From Clostridia bacterium (GTDB lineage: Bacteria > Bacillota > Clostridia > DUPQ01), in NCBI GenBank assembly GCA_030592085.1, contig JAUUZV010000164.1, forward strand, positions 1 to 5,496: a stretch of DNA of 5,496 nt, written 5' to 3'. The notes under the pieces are model-generated. The model had not been told where the DNA came from. It worked only from the letters and a program-made list of their open reading frames with translations, and did not search any database. The position numbers and the translations under genes were made by a program. This document shows, one piece after another, positions 1 through 5,496 of this stretch. Positions within the stretch are counted from its first letter, which is position 1; each line of letters starts with the position of its first letter.

Positions 1-498
1 AGTGATACAATGACTTCATATGGACGAAAAATATCTACACATACAGTTGAATCATATATTAAAGGGCTAATTGATAGTTTTATCATATATCAAGCAAAGC
101 GCTTTGATATAAAAGGTAAACAGTACTTAAAAACTTTGGAAAAGTATTATATAGTTGATATAGGGCTTAGGTATTTCTTATTAGGAAGGAAAGCAGAAGA
201 TGTAGGACATATCCTTGAAAATATTATATATCTTGAGTTAATAAGAAGAGGTTATGATGTATACATAGGGAAGGTAGACAATCTTGAAGTAGACTTTGTA
301 GCAATAAATAACGAGGGAACTACCTATTTTCAAGTAGCTGCAACAATTAGAGAAAAGAGCACTTTAGAAAGAGAGCTAAAACCACTTATAAAAATAAAAG
401 ACAATTATCCAAAAATCTTATTAACACTTGATGAAGATCCAGAGACAGATTATAACGGTATTAGAATAAAAAATGCATTAATGTTTTTACTTGAATAG
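1..498 (+). CDS. ATP-binding protein, DUF4143 C-terminal part (5' end outside window)
   Basis: This is the C-terminal part of a predicted P-loop ATPase carrying a DUF4143 domain. The frame is open from base 1 (first codons S-D-T), so the ATG at base 10 is internal. Visible are 165 residues ending in TAG. The family hallmarks appear in order: a helical stretch (STHTVESYIKGL), the YIVDIGLRYFLLG segment, the ILENIIYLELIRRGYDVYIG segment (normally written LEN-x-V-x-x-EL-x-RRG), and then EVDFVA followed by FQVA. The last two resemble the core of a PD-(D/E)XK nuclease-like fold, which is proposed for DUF4143. Whole proteins of this family are usually about 400 residues, with the Walker A and B motifs in the N-terminal AAA domain, so well over half the gene, including the ATPase motifs, is missing here. 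The biological role of the family is not established. The next gene starts 16 bases downstream with no terminator visible between them, so co-transcription is possible, although these ATPases are often stand-alone genes. Confidence 0.87.
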   Translation, partial: SDTMTSYGRKISTHTVESYIKGLIDSFIIYQAKRFDIKGKQYLKTLEKYYIVDIGLRYFLLGRKAEDVGHILENIIYLELIRRGYDVYIGKVDNLEVDFVAINNEGTTYFQVAATIREKSTLERELKPLIKIKDNYPKILLTLDEDPETDYNGIRIKNALMFLLE

Positions 499-501
499 AA
501 A

Positions 502-508
502 AAAGGAG
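502..508 (+). promoter_or_regulatory. Ribosome binding site that sets the HAD gene start
   Basis: AAAGGAG lies 6 bases before the TTG at 515. It decides the start: the in-frame TTG at 491 sits upstream of this site, inside the end of the preceding gene, and has no comparable site before it. Confidence 0.8.
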
Positions 509-514
509 AATAAC

Positions 515-1156
515 TTGAAATATAAATGTTTAGTATTAGATCATGATGACACAATGGTAAAGAGCACTCCCTTTATGCACTACCCATCATTTTTAGAAAC
601 CCTTAATTTACTACGTCCAGGAATGGAAATATCACTAGAGCAATTTTTTGAATATGGTTTTGAGCCAGGATTTTTTGCAATGTGTACAGATATTATTGGT
701 TACAATGAAGAGGAAATGGCACTACAGTATGAAATATGGCATAAAAACATAGACCATAAAACACCTGAATTTTTTAAAGAAGCATTGAAGGCAGTAACTG
801 ATTTTAAAAAGCAAGGTGGAATTGTTACTGTGGTTTCTCATTCGTCTGTTGCCATGATAAAAAGACATTATGAAGAAAAAGCTACATTTATTCCTGATAT
901 GATATTTGGCTATGATTCAAAACTAATGAAACCAGATCCATATCCATTAATTGAAATCATGAAAAAATATAATCTAAAACCAAGTGAGTTGGTGGTTGTT
1001 GATGACTTAAAACCAGGATTTGATATGGCTAAATCAATGGGTGTAGATTTTATATGGGCTGGATGGACTCACCAAATTGAGAGGTTAGTTACATTTATGA
1101 AAGAAAATGCAACAGTAAGTCTAATGACTCCAGAAGAATTACATAAATTCATATAA
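515..1156 (+). CDS. HAD-superfamily hydrolase (phosphoglycolate-phosphatase-like)
   Basis: This is a predicted cytoplasmic phosphohydrolase of the HAD superfamily, 213 residues from the TTG at 515. That start is chosen because AAAGGAG is correctly spaced before it and because it places motif I close to the N-terminus, as is usual. Motif I is DHDDT (nucleophile D9, acid/base D11), with a second aspartate where many relatives have glycine. Motif II is VTVVSHSS (S108), motif III is the lysine in LMKPDPYPL (about K139), and motif IV is VVVDDLKPG (D163 and D164, binding Mg2+). Residues of about 20-85 between motifs I and II form a helical C1-type cap, which normally determines the substrate. All catalytic residues are present, so the enzyme should be active. 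The substrate cannot be read from the sequence; phosphoglycolate, sugar phosphates or nucleotides are all possible. The gene follows the DUF4143 ATPase gene closely, but I see no functional link. Confidence 0.88.
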   Translation: MKYKCLVLDHDDTMVKSTPFMHYPSFLETLNLLRPGMEISLEQFFEYGFEPGFFAMCTDIIGYNEEEMALQYEIWHKNIDHKTPEFFKEALKAVTDFKKQGGIVTVVSHSSVAMIKRHYEEKATFIPDMIFGYDSKLMKPDPYPLIEIMKKYNLKPSELVVVDDLKPGFDMAKSMGVDFIWAGWTHQIERLVTFMKENATVSLMTPEELHKFI

Positions 1157-1184
1157 TATTACAAAGTAAAATGAAATATTTGGG

Positions 1185-1190
1185 TATAAT
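1185..1190 (+). promoter_or_regulatory. Possible -10 element for the FTR1 permease gene
   Basis: A perfect TATAAT lies 48 bases before the permease start codon in the gap after the HAD gene. No convincing -35 hexamer lies 16-18 bases upstream; the nearest weak option is TTACAA at 1159-1164, spaced 20 bases away. In DNA this AT-rich, TATAAT can arise by chance. It overlaps the left arm of the inverted repeat at 1187-1220, which would be a suitable arrangement for control at the promoter. Confidence 0.35.
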
Positions 1191-1220
1191 TATTCTGCTT
1201 AGAAAAGCATGGAATAATTA
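1187..1220. repeat. Imperfect inverted repeat (14 bp) before the FTR1 gene
   Basis: The left arm TAATTATTCTGCTT (1187-1200) pairs with AAGCA (1205-1209) and GAATAATTA (1212-1220). This leaves a four-base loop AGAA and a two-base bulge TG at 1210-1211. It sits between the possible -10 and the ribosome binding site of the permease gene. No T-run follows on either strand, so it does not look like an intrinsic terminator. It could be an operator for a dimeric regulator or a leader-RNA hairpin. It does not match a Fur or DtxR box that I recognise. Confidence 0.6.
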
Positions 1221-1238
1221 ATAGAGGAGAAATTATTT

Positions 1239-2054
1239 ATGACCAATTTTTTTGCAGGAACAATTATGGGGTTTAGAGAAGGACTCGAGGCATTTTTAAT
1301 TGTAGCAATCATTTTGAGATTTATTGTAAAAATAGAAAGGCAAAACTTAAAGAAACCAGTATATTATGGAATAGGAGCGGGATTAATAGGATCACTTATA
1401 TTTGGTGGGCTTTTAGCTTTACTTGCCTCAGTTATACAAGATCAAGGACAAGTTGCTAAGCTATGGGAAAGCATTGCTAGTTTAGTAGCTTTAATATTAA
1501 TTACAACATTTATTGTATGGATGATAAAAAACAGTAAAAATATAACAGGGAAAGTTGAGAATAAAGTTAGTCAAAATTTATCTGCAATTGGTATTTTCAT
1601 GGTATCTTTTGTAGTTATTATTAGAGAAGGTGCAGAAATTGCTATTTTCACATTTACAGGAAAGTATCCATTATTGGCCATTACCATTGGTATATTTATT
1701 GCATTAGCTCTAACAATTTTAATTTTCTATTCACTTGTAAAAGTTAATATAAAAACATTATTTTCAATTACTTTATTATATCTAATTCTTCAAGCTGGAT
1801 TCTTATTAGGTTATGGTATTCATGAGGGATTATCAGCATTAAAAGATATGAACATATTATCAAGTGACCATATTCTATACATAAAGGCTTATGATTTATC
1901 AGGTACATTACTTAATCATAAAGAAGGATTTATTGGAGTACCTTTGTATGTTTTATTTGGATGGTATTCAAAACCTGAATGGATTCAATTTATTATTCAA
2001 TATCTATATACTGGAATAGTAGGATTGTACTGGTTTAGAAAACAATCAAAATAG
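1239..2054 (+). CDS. FTR1/EfeU-family iron permease, short form
   Basis: This is a predicted inner-membrane iron permease of the oxidase-dependent FTR1/EfeU family. The two signature R-E-x-x-E motifs are intact: REGLE at residues 13-17 in the first helix and REGAE at 129-133 in the fourth. Their acidic residues are thought to handle the iron ion during transport. I count about seven membrane segments (roughly residues 7-30, 41-65, 77-97, 114-138, 143-167, 172-193 and 248-266). Conserved features near the C-terminus include GYGIHEG (192-198) and the GWYSKPEWIQFIIQYLYTG stretch. At 271 residues it is close to E. coli EfeU and lacks the long extra N-terminal domain of the Bacillus type. The start has AGAGGAG with 9 bases of spacing. 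Neither an EfeO/EfeB gene nor a multicopper oxidase gene lies in the window, so its partner protein, if any, is elsewhere. Iron is the family expectation, not something proved by this sequence. An upstream inverted repeat may regulate it. Confidence 0.9.
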   Translation: MTNFFAGTIMGFREGLEAFLIVAIILRFIVKIERQNLKKPVYYGIGAGLIGSLIFGGLLALLASVIQDQGQVAKLWESIASLVALILITTFIVWMIKNSKNITGKVENKVSQNLSAIGIFMVSFVVIIREGAEIAIFTFTGKYPLLAITIGIFIALALTILIFYSLVKVNIKTLFSITLLYLILQAGFLLGYGIHEGLSALKDMNILSSDHILYIKAYDLSGTLLNHKEGFIGVPLYVLFGWYSKPEWIQFIIQYLYTGIVGLYWFRKQSK

Positions 2055-2061
2055 ATTGAAT

Positions 2062-3774
2062 TTATGGAGAAATATAAGTTGGGGCAATTGTTAAAATAAC
2101 AGTTGTCCCTTTATTTAATTCACTAATTACAGTAACACCATACTCTTTTCCATAATAAAGTTTTAATCTCTTATCCACATTACTAAGGCCAACTCCACCT
2201 AATTTTATTGAAGGTGTTTCTCCATGTTCTTTAGAGGTATCAAAACCAACGCCATTATCAATTATTTTAAATAGAATATCTCCACCTTTTTTAGTAACTG
2301 TAATAGTAATTTTACCAATACCTGCTAGTTCTTTAATTCCATGATATATACTGTTTTCTACAATTGGCTGTAATATAAGTTTAGGAATTTTTATATCACC
2401 AAGAGACTCATCTGTTTTTATTTCATAAGTTAATTTATCTTGATATCTCTGTTTTTGTATAAATAAATATTGTTTTATGTGTTCAATTTCATCATTAATA
2501 GTTGTTATTTCGCTACCACCATGTAATGATAAACGGAAAAATGTAGCCAAGGCTTTTGTTAGGTCAATGACTTTTTCATTATCTTTAAACTCAGCAGCCC
2601 ATAAAATAGTATCTAATGTGTTATAAAGAAAATGAGGATTAATCTGAGAATAAAGAACTTGTAGTTCACTACTTCTAAGTACGGTTTCTTTTTCTTTAAT
2701 TTCAGTTAATAATTTTTTGATTTTAATCATCATATTAGTATAATATGTAGCTAAACTTTCAGCTTCTTTACTGCCTTTTACTATAACGTTTTGATTTAAA
2801 TTTCCCTGATCAACTTGTTCCATAGCTTTTTCTAATTCCTTTAAAGGAGAAACTACTCGTCTAGAAAACACCATTGAACTCCCAAGGGCAATTAAGAACA
2901 TGAATAGACCTAAAATCATTAAAGCTGTAATTAAATCTTGTTGAATTGAATGAAGTGAATCAAGAGAAGCTACACCAACTAATGTCCAATTAGCATTTGT
3001 AAAAGGATATTTGAAAATATATTGATTAGTTGATTGATTTACTAAAAGTAACTGTTCTAATTTTTCGTGATTTGTAAAGTATGAAAAGTCTTTATGATAA
3101 ACTAATTCATTATCACTATTAATAATATATGTATAACCATCACTACCTAAATGCAAATCATCTAAGATTTCTTCAATAACATCATAATTCATATCAATTA
3201 AAAGTACGCCAATATTTTCCTGACAATCACTTGTTATTTCACGACTTAACGAAATAACCCAAGTATCTTTGTCCATTGAAAATTCATTCATTCTAGCAGA
3301 AGTTAAAACGGGCATTGTATTACCAATAGCATCTTGATACCAAGCCATGGCCATCATATCAACTGATAATTCCATAGATAGATTAGGGTCTGTTGAGATA
3401 ACTAAACCATCTTGTCCTACTAATGTAATTGATTCAATATCTTTATTACCATTAATTATTGTATTAATAAGAGATTCTAATTCACTTTTATCTTTTTCAA
3501 AATCAATGTGAGTATGATTATTATCAAATAGAGTGCAAGTATCAACATTATCTGCTAGAGAAATGGATAACCCTTTTATTGAGTCAATATACCTATCTAA
3601 TTGATTTCCACTTTTATTAATAATCATATTTGTTGAAGAAGTAATTTCCTCTTCTAGAACATTAGAAAAATTATCATATAGCACTAAGCCCATTATTATT
3701 AGTATGATACTTGTTGTAAACATAAAATAAATAAAAATTTGTGAACGTATACTATTAGAATTTTTCTTCTTCAA
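2062..3774 (-). CDS. Sensor histidine kinase, LytS/YesM type with dCache-like sensor domain
   Basis: This is a membrane-bound histidine kinase of 570 residues, predicted to phosphorylate the response regulator encoded just upstream. The order is: a short basic N-terminus, membrane helix 1 (about 13-34), an extracellular region of about 245 residues resembling a double-Cache domain (including WYQDAIG near 145 and IGVLLIDMNYDVIEEIL near 188-204), membrane helix 2 (about 281-303), a HAMP linker (about 304-356), a His_kinase domain with phospho-acceptor H381 in SQINPHFLYN, and a HATPase_c domain. The ATPase motifs are intact: N box QPIVENSIYHG (N474), G1 DNGVGFD (506-512) and G2 GGVGLSN (526-532). 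The start is a TTG overlapping the regulator's TGA stop as TTGA, with AGAAGG 9 bases upstream; the next methionine codon lies within the first helix. In known YesM-type kinases the Cache region binds small molecules, but this ligand is unknown. The 3' end overlaps the terminator of the convergent permease gene, and no strong terminator of its own is visible. Confidence 0.93.
   Translation of the reverse strand: MKKKNSNSIRSQIFIYFMFTTSIILIIMGLVLYDNFSNVLEEEITSSTNMIINKSGNQLDRYIDSIKGLSISLADNVDTCTLFDNNHTHIDFEKDKSELESLINTIINGNKDIESITLVGQDGLVISTDPNLSMELSVDMMAMAWYQDAIGNTMPVLTSARMNEFSMDKDTWVISLSREITSDCQENIGVLLIDMNYDVIEEILDDLHLGSDGYTYIINSDNELVYHKDFSYFTNHEKLEQLLLVNQSTNQYIFKYPFTNANWTLVGVASLDSLHSIQQDLITALMILGLFMFLIALGSSMVFSRRVVSPLKELEKAMEQVDQGNLNQNVIVKGSKEAESLATYYTNMMIKIKKLLTEIKEKETVLRSSELQVLYSQINPHFLYNTLDTILWAAEFKDNEKVIDLTKALATFFRLSLHGGSEITTINDEIEHIKQYLFIQKQRYQDKLTYEIKTDESLGDIKIPKLILQPIVENSIYHGIKELAGIGKITITVTKKGGDILFKIIDNGVGFDTSKEHGETPSIKLGGVGLSNVDKRLKLYYGKEYGVTVISELNKGTTVILTIAPTYISP
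2081..2116 (+). terminator. Intrinsic terminator of the FTR1 gene, inside the kinase gene
   Basis: GGGGCAATTGTTA (2081-2093), loop AAA, and TAACAGTTGTCCC (2097-2109) form a 13-bp stem with two G-U pairs in the RNA. The T-rich tail TTTATTT follows directly at 2110-2116. The polarity fits the rightward permease gene, which ends 26 bases earlier. The whole element lies within the last coding codons of the leftward kinase gene; read leftwards it lacks a proper T-run after the stem. Confidence 0.75.
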
Positions 3775-4550
3775 CTATTAGTACCTTCTTTCATTTTTCT
3801 ATAATTAGTAGGAGACATCCCATATTTCTTCTTAAAAGCAGTACTAAAATAATTAGGGTCAATAAATCCTACTTTTTCAGATATTTCATAATTTTTATAA
3901 ATAGTTGTTAATAATAAGATTTTTGCTCGTTCTAATCTAAGTGTTAAAAGATATTCTGAAAATGTTTTAGTAAACAATTCTTTAAATAGAGGACTAAGGT
4001 AACCAGGGCTTAGGTTAACTTCACTAGCTAACAAAGGTAGAGAAAACTGTGAGTTACTATAATTATCTTCTAATAGTTGATAAATAAGAGGTTTGTAATT
4101 ATCATTTTGCTCGCTATCTTTTTGTAAATCTGCAATATTTTTCATAGCAGTTAAAGCGACTTGTTGCTTTTTTTCATCTTTTATTATCTGTCCCATTTTT
4201 AAAAGTAATTGCTCAATATCTTTTTTTGAAACAGGTTTTAATATAAAATCGTCTACTTTGGCTTTTAGTGCAGCTAAAGCATAATCAAAATAATCATATC
4301 CTGAAATCATAGCAATTTTAATGGTAGGATCAAATTCTTTAATGTTTTTAGCCAGTAATAGTCCGTCCATTCCTGGCATATTAATATCAGCTAAAACTAT
4401 ATCTGGACGGTGTTTTTTTACTAATTCTAAACCTTGAAGTCCATCAGAAGCCTCATAAACTTTATCAATGAATAATGAGGGAAAATCAACTAATTGACTT
4501 ACTCCTTTACGAAAAAGAGGCTCGTCATCAACAATTAATAATGTAAACAT
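3771..4550 (-). CDS. Response regulator, REC plus AraC-type HTH (YesN-like)
   Basis: This is a cytoplasmic response regulator and DNA-binding transcription factor of 259 residues, the evident partner of the kinase that follows it. The receiver domain covers about residues 1-122, with acidic residues D8 and D9, phospho-acceptor D55 in LADINMPGMDG, S83 in MISGYDYFDYA and K105 in ILKPV. A short linker (about 123-150) leads to an AraC/XylS-type double helix-turn-helix (about 155-253). This carries the first-HTH segment ASEVNLSPGYLSPLFKELF and the family signature VGFIDPNYFSTAFKKKYGMSP. It is shorter than Bacillus YesN-type regulators because the long middle region is missing. The ATG start follows a strong AGGAGG with 10 bases of spacing. 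The stop overlaps the kinase start by four bases. Targets cannot be read from the sequence; the neighbouring msrAB and permease genes, or its own operon, are candidates by position only. Confidence 0.94.
   Translation of the reverse strand: MFTLLIVDDEPLFRKGVSQLVDFPSLFIDKVYEASDGLQGLELVKKHRPDIVLADINMPGMDGLLLAKNIKEFDPTIKIAMISGYDYFDYALAALKAKVDDFILKPVSKKDIEQLLLKMGQIIKDEKKQQVALTAMKNIADLQKDSEQNDNYKPLIYQLLEDNYSNSQFSLPLLASEVNLSPGYLSPLFKELFTKTFSEYLLTLRLERAKILLLTTIYKNYEISEKVGFIDPNYFSTAFKKKYGMSPTNYRKMKEGTNS
3784..3789 (-). promoter_or_regulatory. Ribosome binding site supporting the TTG start of the kinase
   Basis: AGAAGG, read on the minus strand within the last codons of the regulator gene, lies 9 bases before the TTG at 3774-3772. 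Together with the TTGA stop/start overlap it supports translational coupling of regulator and kinase. Confidence 0.55.
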
Positions 4551-4578
4551 TGATTTTTTACCTCCTCATCTTATATAT

Positions 4579-4608
4579 ATTATATCAATAATTATCTTTC
4601 TACCACAA
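4579..4608 (-). promoter_or_regulatory. Candidate sigma-A promoter for the regulator-kinase operon
   Basis: Read on the minus strand, TTGTGG (4608-4603), an 18-base spacer and TATAAT (4584-4579) resemble a sigma-A promoter ending 28 bases before the regulator ATG. The -35 half lies within the last codons of msrAB. The region is an AT-rich TA run in which TATAAT could occur by chance, so this is tentative. If it is not used, the regulator and kinase would depend on read-through from msrAB. Confidence 0.4.
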
Positions 4609-5496
4609 GTGGAAGCAAATATCCATATCCTTGCTCTATCATATCACCAACTGGAATAAAATTAATTGATGCTGAATTAATGCAATAACGTAAACCACCT
4701 AACTCTGGTGGGCCATCGTTAAACAAATGACCTAAATGAGCATCTCCAGATCTAGATCTAACTTCCGTTCTAATTAAGCCATATTCTGTATCTTCAACGT
4801 ATGTTACAACTTCTTGAACAATTGGTTTAGAAAAACTTGGCCAACCACATCCGGATTCAAATTTATCTCGCGAACTAAATAGCGGTTCTCCAGTTGTTAT
4901 ATCTACATATAAGCCAGTAGCTGTAGTAAGCCAGAAATCATTTGTATATGCTCGTTCAGTATCTGCTAATTGAGTAACCCTATATTGTTCATCTGTAAGT
5001 GTTTCTCTTAGAAATTCATCACTTGGCAAAGGATACAAATCTGGATTAACTCTAATAGAAGATTGTAAAGTTGAAAAGTCAACATGACAATAGCCGTTAG
5101 GATTTTTGTACAAATAATCTTGATGGTACTCTTCAGCTAAATAGTATGAGTTTAATGGTAGTACCTCTACTACAATAGGTTCGTCATACTCTACTTGTTT
5201 TTCTATTATAAATTGTTCAATAATCTCTTTTTCACTACTATTTACATAATAAATACCCGTTCTATATTGAGAACCAATGTCGTTTCCTTGACGATATAAT
5301 GTAGTTGGGTTAATAGTGTTAAAATAGTAATTTAATAAACTATTAATGTCAATAATTTTAGAATCATAAGTTACATGAACAGTTTCTGCATAATCAGTAT
5401 CACGTGAAATAACGTCTTCATAACTTGGGTTAGGAAAGTCTTCACTTCCATTAGCATAACCAACAGTTACATTGAATACACCTGGTACTCGTTCCA
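4592..5496 (-). CDS. msrAB: Peptide methionine sulfoxide reductase MsrA-MsrB fusion (5' end outside window)
   Basis: This is a bifunctional repair enzyme reducing both the S (MsrA) and R (MsrB) forms of methionine sulfoxide in proteins. 300 residues are visible and the frame is open to the right edge. The MsrA half (visible residues 1 to about 140) starts at ERVPGVFNVTVGYANG, with catalytic-region Glu E37 in YAETVHV, GNDIGSQYRTGIYY (70-83), AEEYHQDYL (120-128) and C136 in NPNGYCHVD, the likely recycling Cys. The catalytic Cys of the GCFW motif should lie roughly ten residues beyond the edge. The MsrB half (from about 158) has C216 in SGCGWPSF as likely recycling Cys, HLGH (253-256) and catalytic C271 in LRYCINS. 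The two CxxC zinc sites of many MsrBs are absent (YVDITTGEPLF and SGDAHLGH at those places), as in other fused, zinc-free forms. A TTG at 5113 could mimic a start but is internal. The regulator gene follows after 41 bases. No signal peptide can be judged because the N-terminus is missing. Confidence 0.94.
   Translation of the reverse strand, partial: ERVPGVFNVTVGYANGSEDFPNPSYEDVISRDTDYAETVHVTYDSKIIDINSLLNYYFNTINPTTLYRQGNDIGSQYRTGIYYVNSSEKEIIEQFIIEKQVEYDEPIVVEVLPLNSYYLAEEYHQDYLYKNPNGYCHVDFSTLQSSIRVNPDLYPLPSDEFLRETLTDEQYRVTQLADTERAYTNDFWLTTATGLYVDITTGEPLFSSRDKFESGCGWPSFSKPIVQEVVTYVEDTEYGLIRTEVRSRSGDAHLGHLFNDGPPELGGLRYCINSASINFIPVGDMIEQGYGYLLPLVVER

Noticed and set aside
10..498. ATG at base 10 as the start of a complete 162-residue gene
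   Set aside because: The frame is open to base 1, no ribosome binding site can be seen in the nine bases before it, and DUF4143 proteins normally carry a large N-terminal ATPase domain, so this is an internal methionine.
491..514. TTG at 491 as the start of the HAD hydrolase
   Set aside because: It would place the good ribosome binding site AAAGGAG (502-508) inside the gene and overlap the preceding gene. The TTG at 515 is correctly spaced after that site.
1155..1180. AATATT repeated at 1155-1160 and 1175-1180 as a terminator of the HAD gene
   Set aside because: The arms are short, pure A/T and self-complementary, with no G/C stem and no T-run.
1187..1220. Inverted repeat as a Fur or DtxR box
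   Set aside because: The arms do not contain the GATAATGATAATC-like or TTAGGTTAGCCTAA-like cores expected for these regulators.
2039..2058. Minus-strand terminator for the kinase gene (CAATC, six-base loop, GATTG, then TTTT)
   Set aside because: The stem has only 5 base pairs with little G/C and a short T-run, so it is too weak to call, although nothing better is visible for the kinase gene in this window.
4603..4612. Small palindrome CCAC-AA-GTGG at the end of msrAB
   Set aside because: A four-base stem inside coding sequence is expected by chance, and no T-run makes it a terminator.
4592..5113. Separate 173-residue MsrB gene starting at 5113
   Set aside because: The upstream in-frame sequence to 5496 encodes a convincing MsrA domain with no stop, so the TTG is an internal leucine codon of a fusion protein.
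1..5496. Mobile element, CRISPR array, tRNA or rRNA, toxin-antitoxin or phage-defence genes
   Set aside because: No transposase, regularly spaced repeats, cloverleaf-like sequence or defence-protein motif was found. All long reading frames are explained by common housekeeping, transport and signalling families.

Overview
The window is AT-rich DNA, most likely from a low-GC Firmicute in or near the Clostridia. The evidence is the A/T-biased codon use, strong AGGAGG-type ribosome binding sites, TTG start codons, a YesM/YesN-type two-component pair and an MsrA-MsrB fusion. Tryptophan is encoded by TGG and the reading frames end normally at TAA, TAG and TGA, so nothing suggests a recoded genome. 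I cannot name the species.

The left half (1-2054) reads rightwards. It holds the C-terminal end of a DUF4143-type ATP-binding protein that runs off the left edge, then a HAD-superfamily phosphatase-like hydrolase whose true start is a TTG behind a good ribosome binding site. After an 82-base gap with a possible -10 element and a 34-base inverted repeat comes a short seven-helix FTR1/EfeU-type iron permease. Its apparent terminator lies inside the 3' coding end of the convergent kinase gene.

The right half (2062-5496) reads leftwards. In order of transcription it holds a methionine sulfoxide reductase MsrA-MsrB fusion whose first residues are beyond the right edge, a REC-AraC response regulator, and a membrane histidine kinase with a large extracellular sensor domain (dCache-like). 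The regulator and kinase genes overlap by four bases (TTGA) and are clearly one translationally coupled unit. Only 41 bases separate msrAB from the regulator and I see no terminator there, so read-through is possible, although a sigma-A-like promoter can also be drawn just upstream of the regulator.

All six genes belong to known families, and I see no mobile element, CRISPR array, RNA gene or clearly new system. The points most worth a second look are the inverted repeat in front of the permease, the terminator buried in the opposing gene, and a YesMN-type sensor pair flanked by iron uptake and oxidative-repair genes instead of the sugar transporter genes such pairs often accompany.
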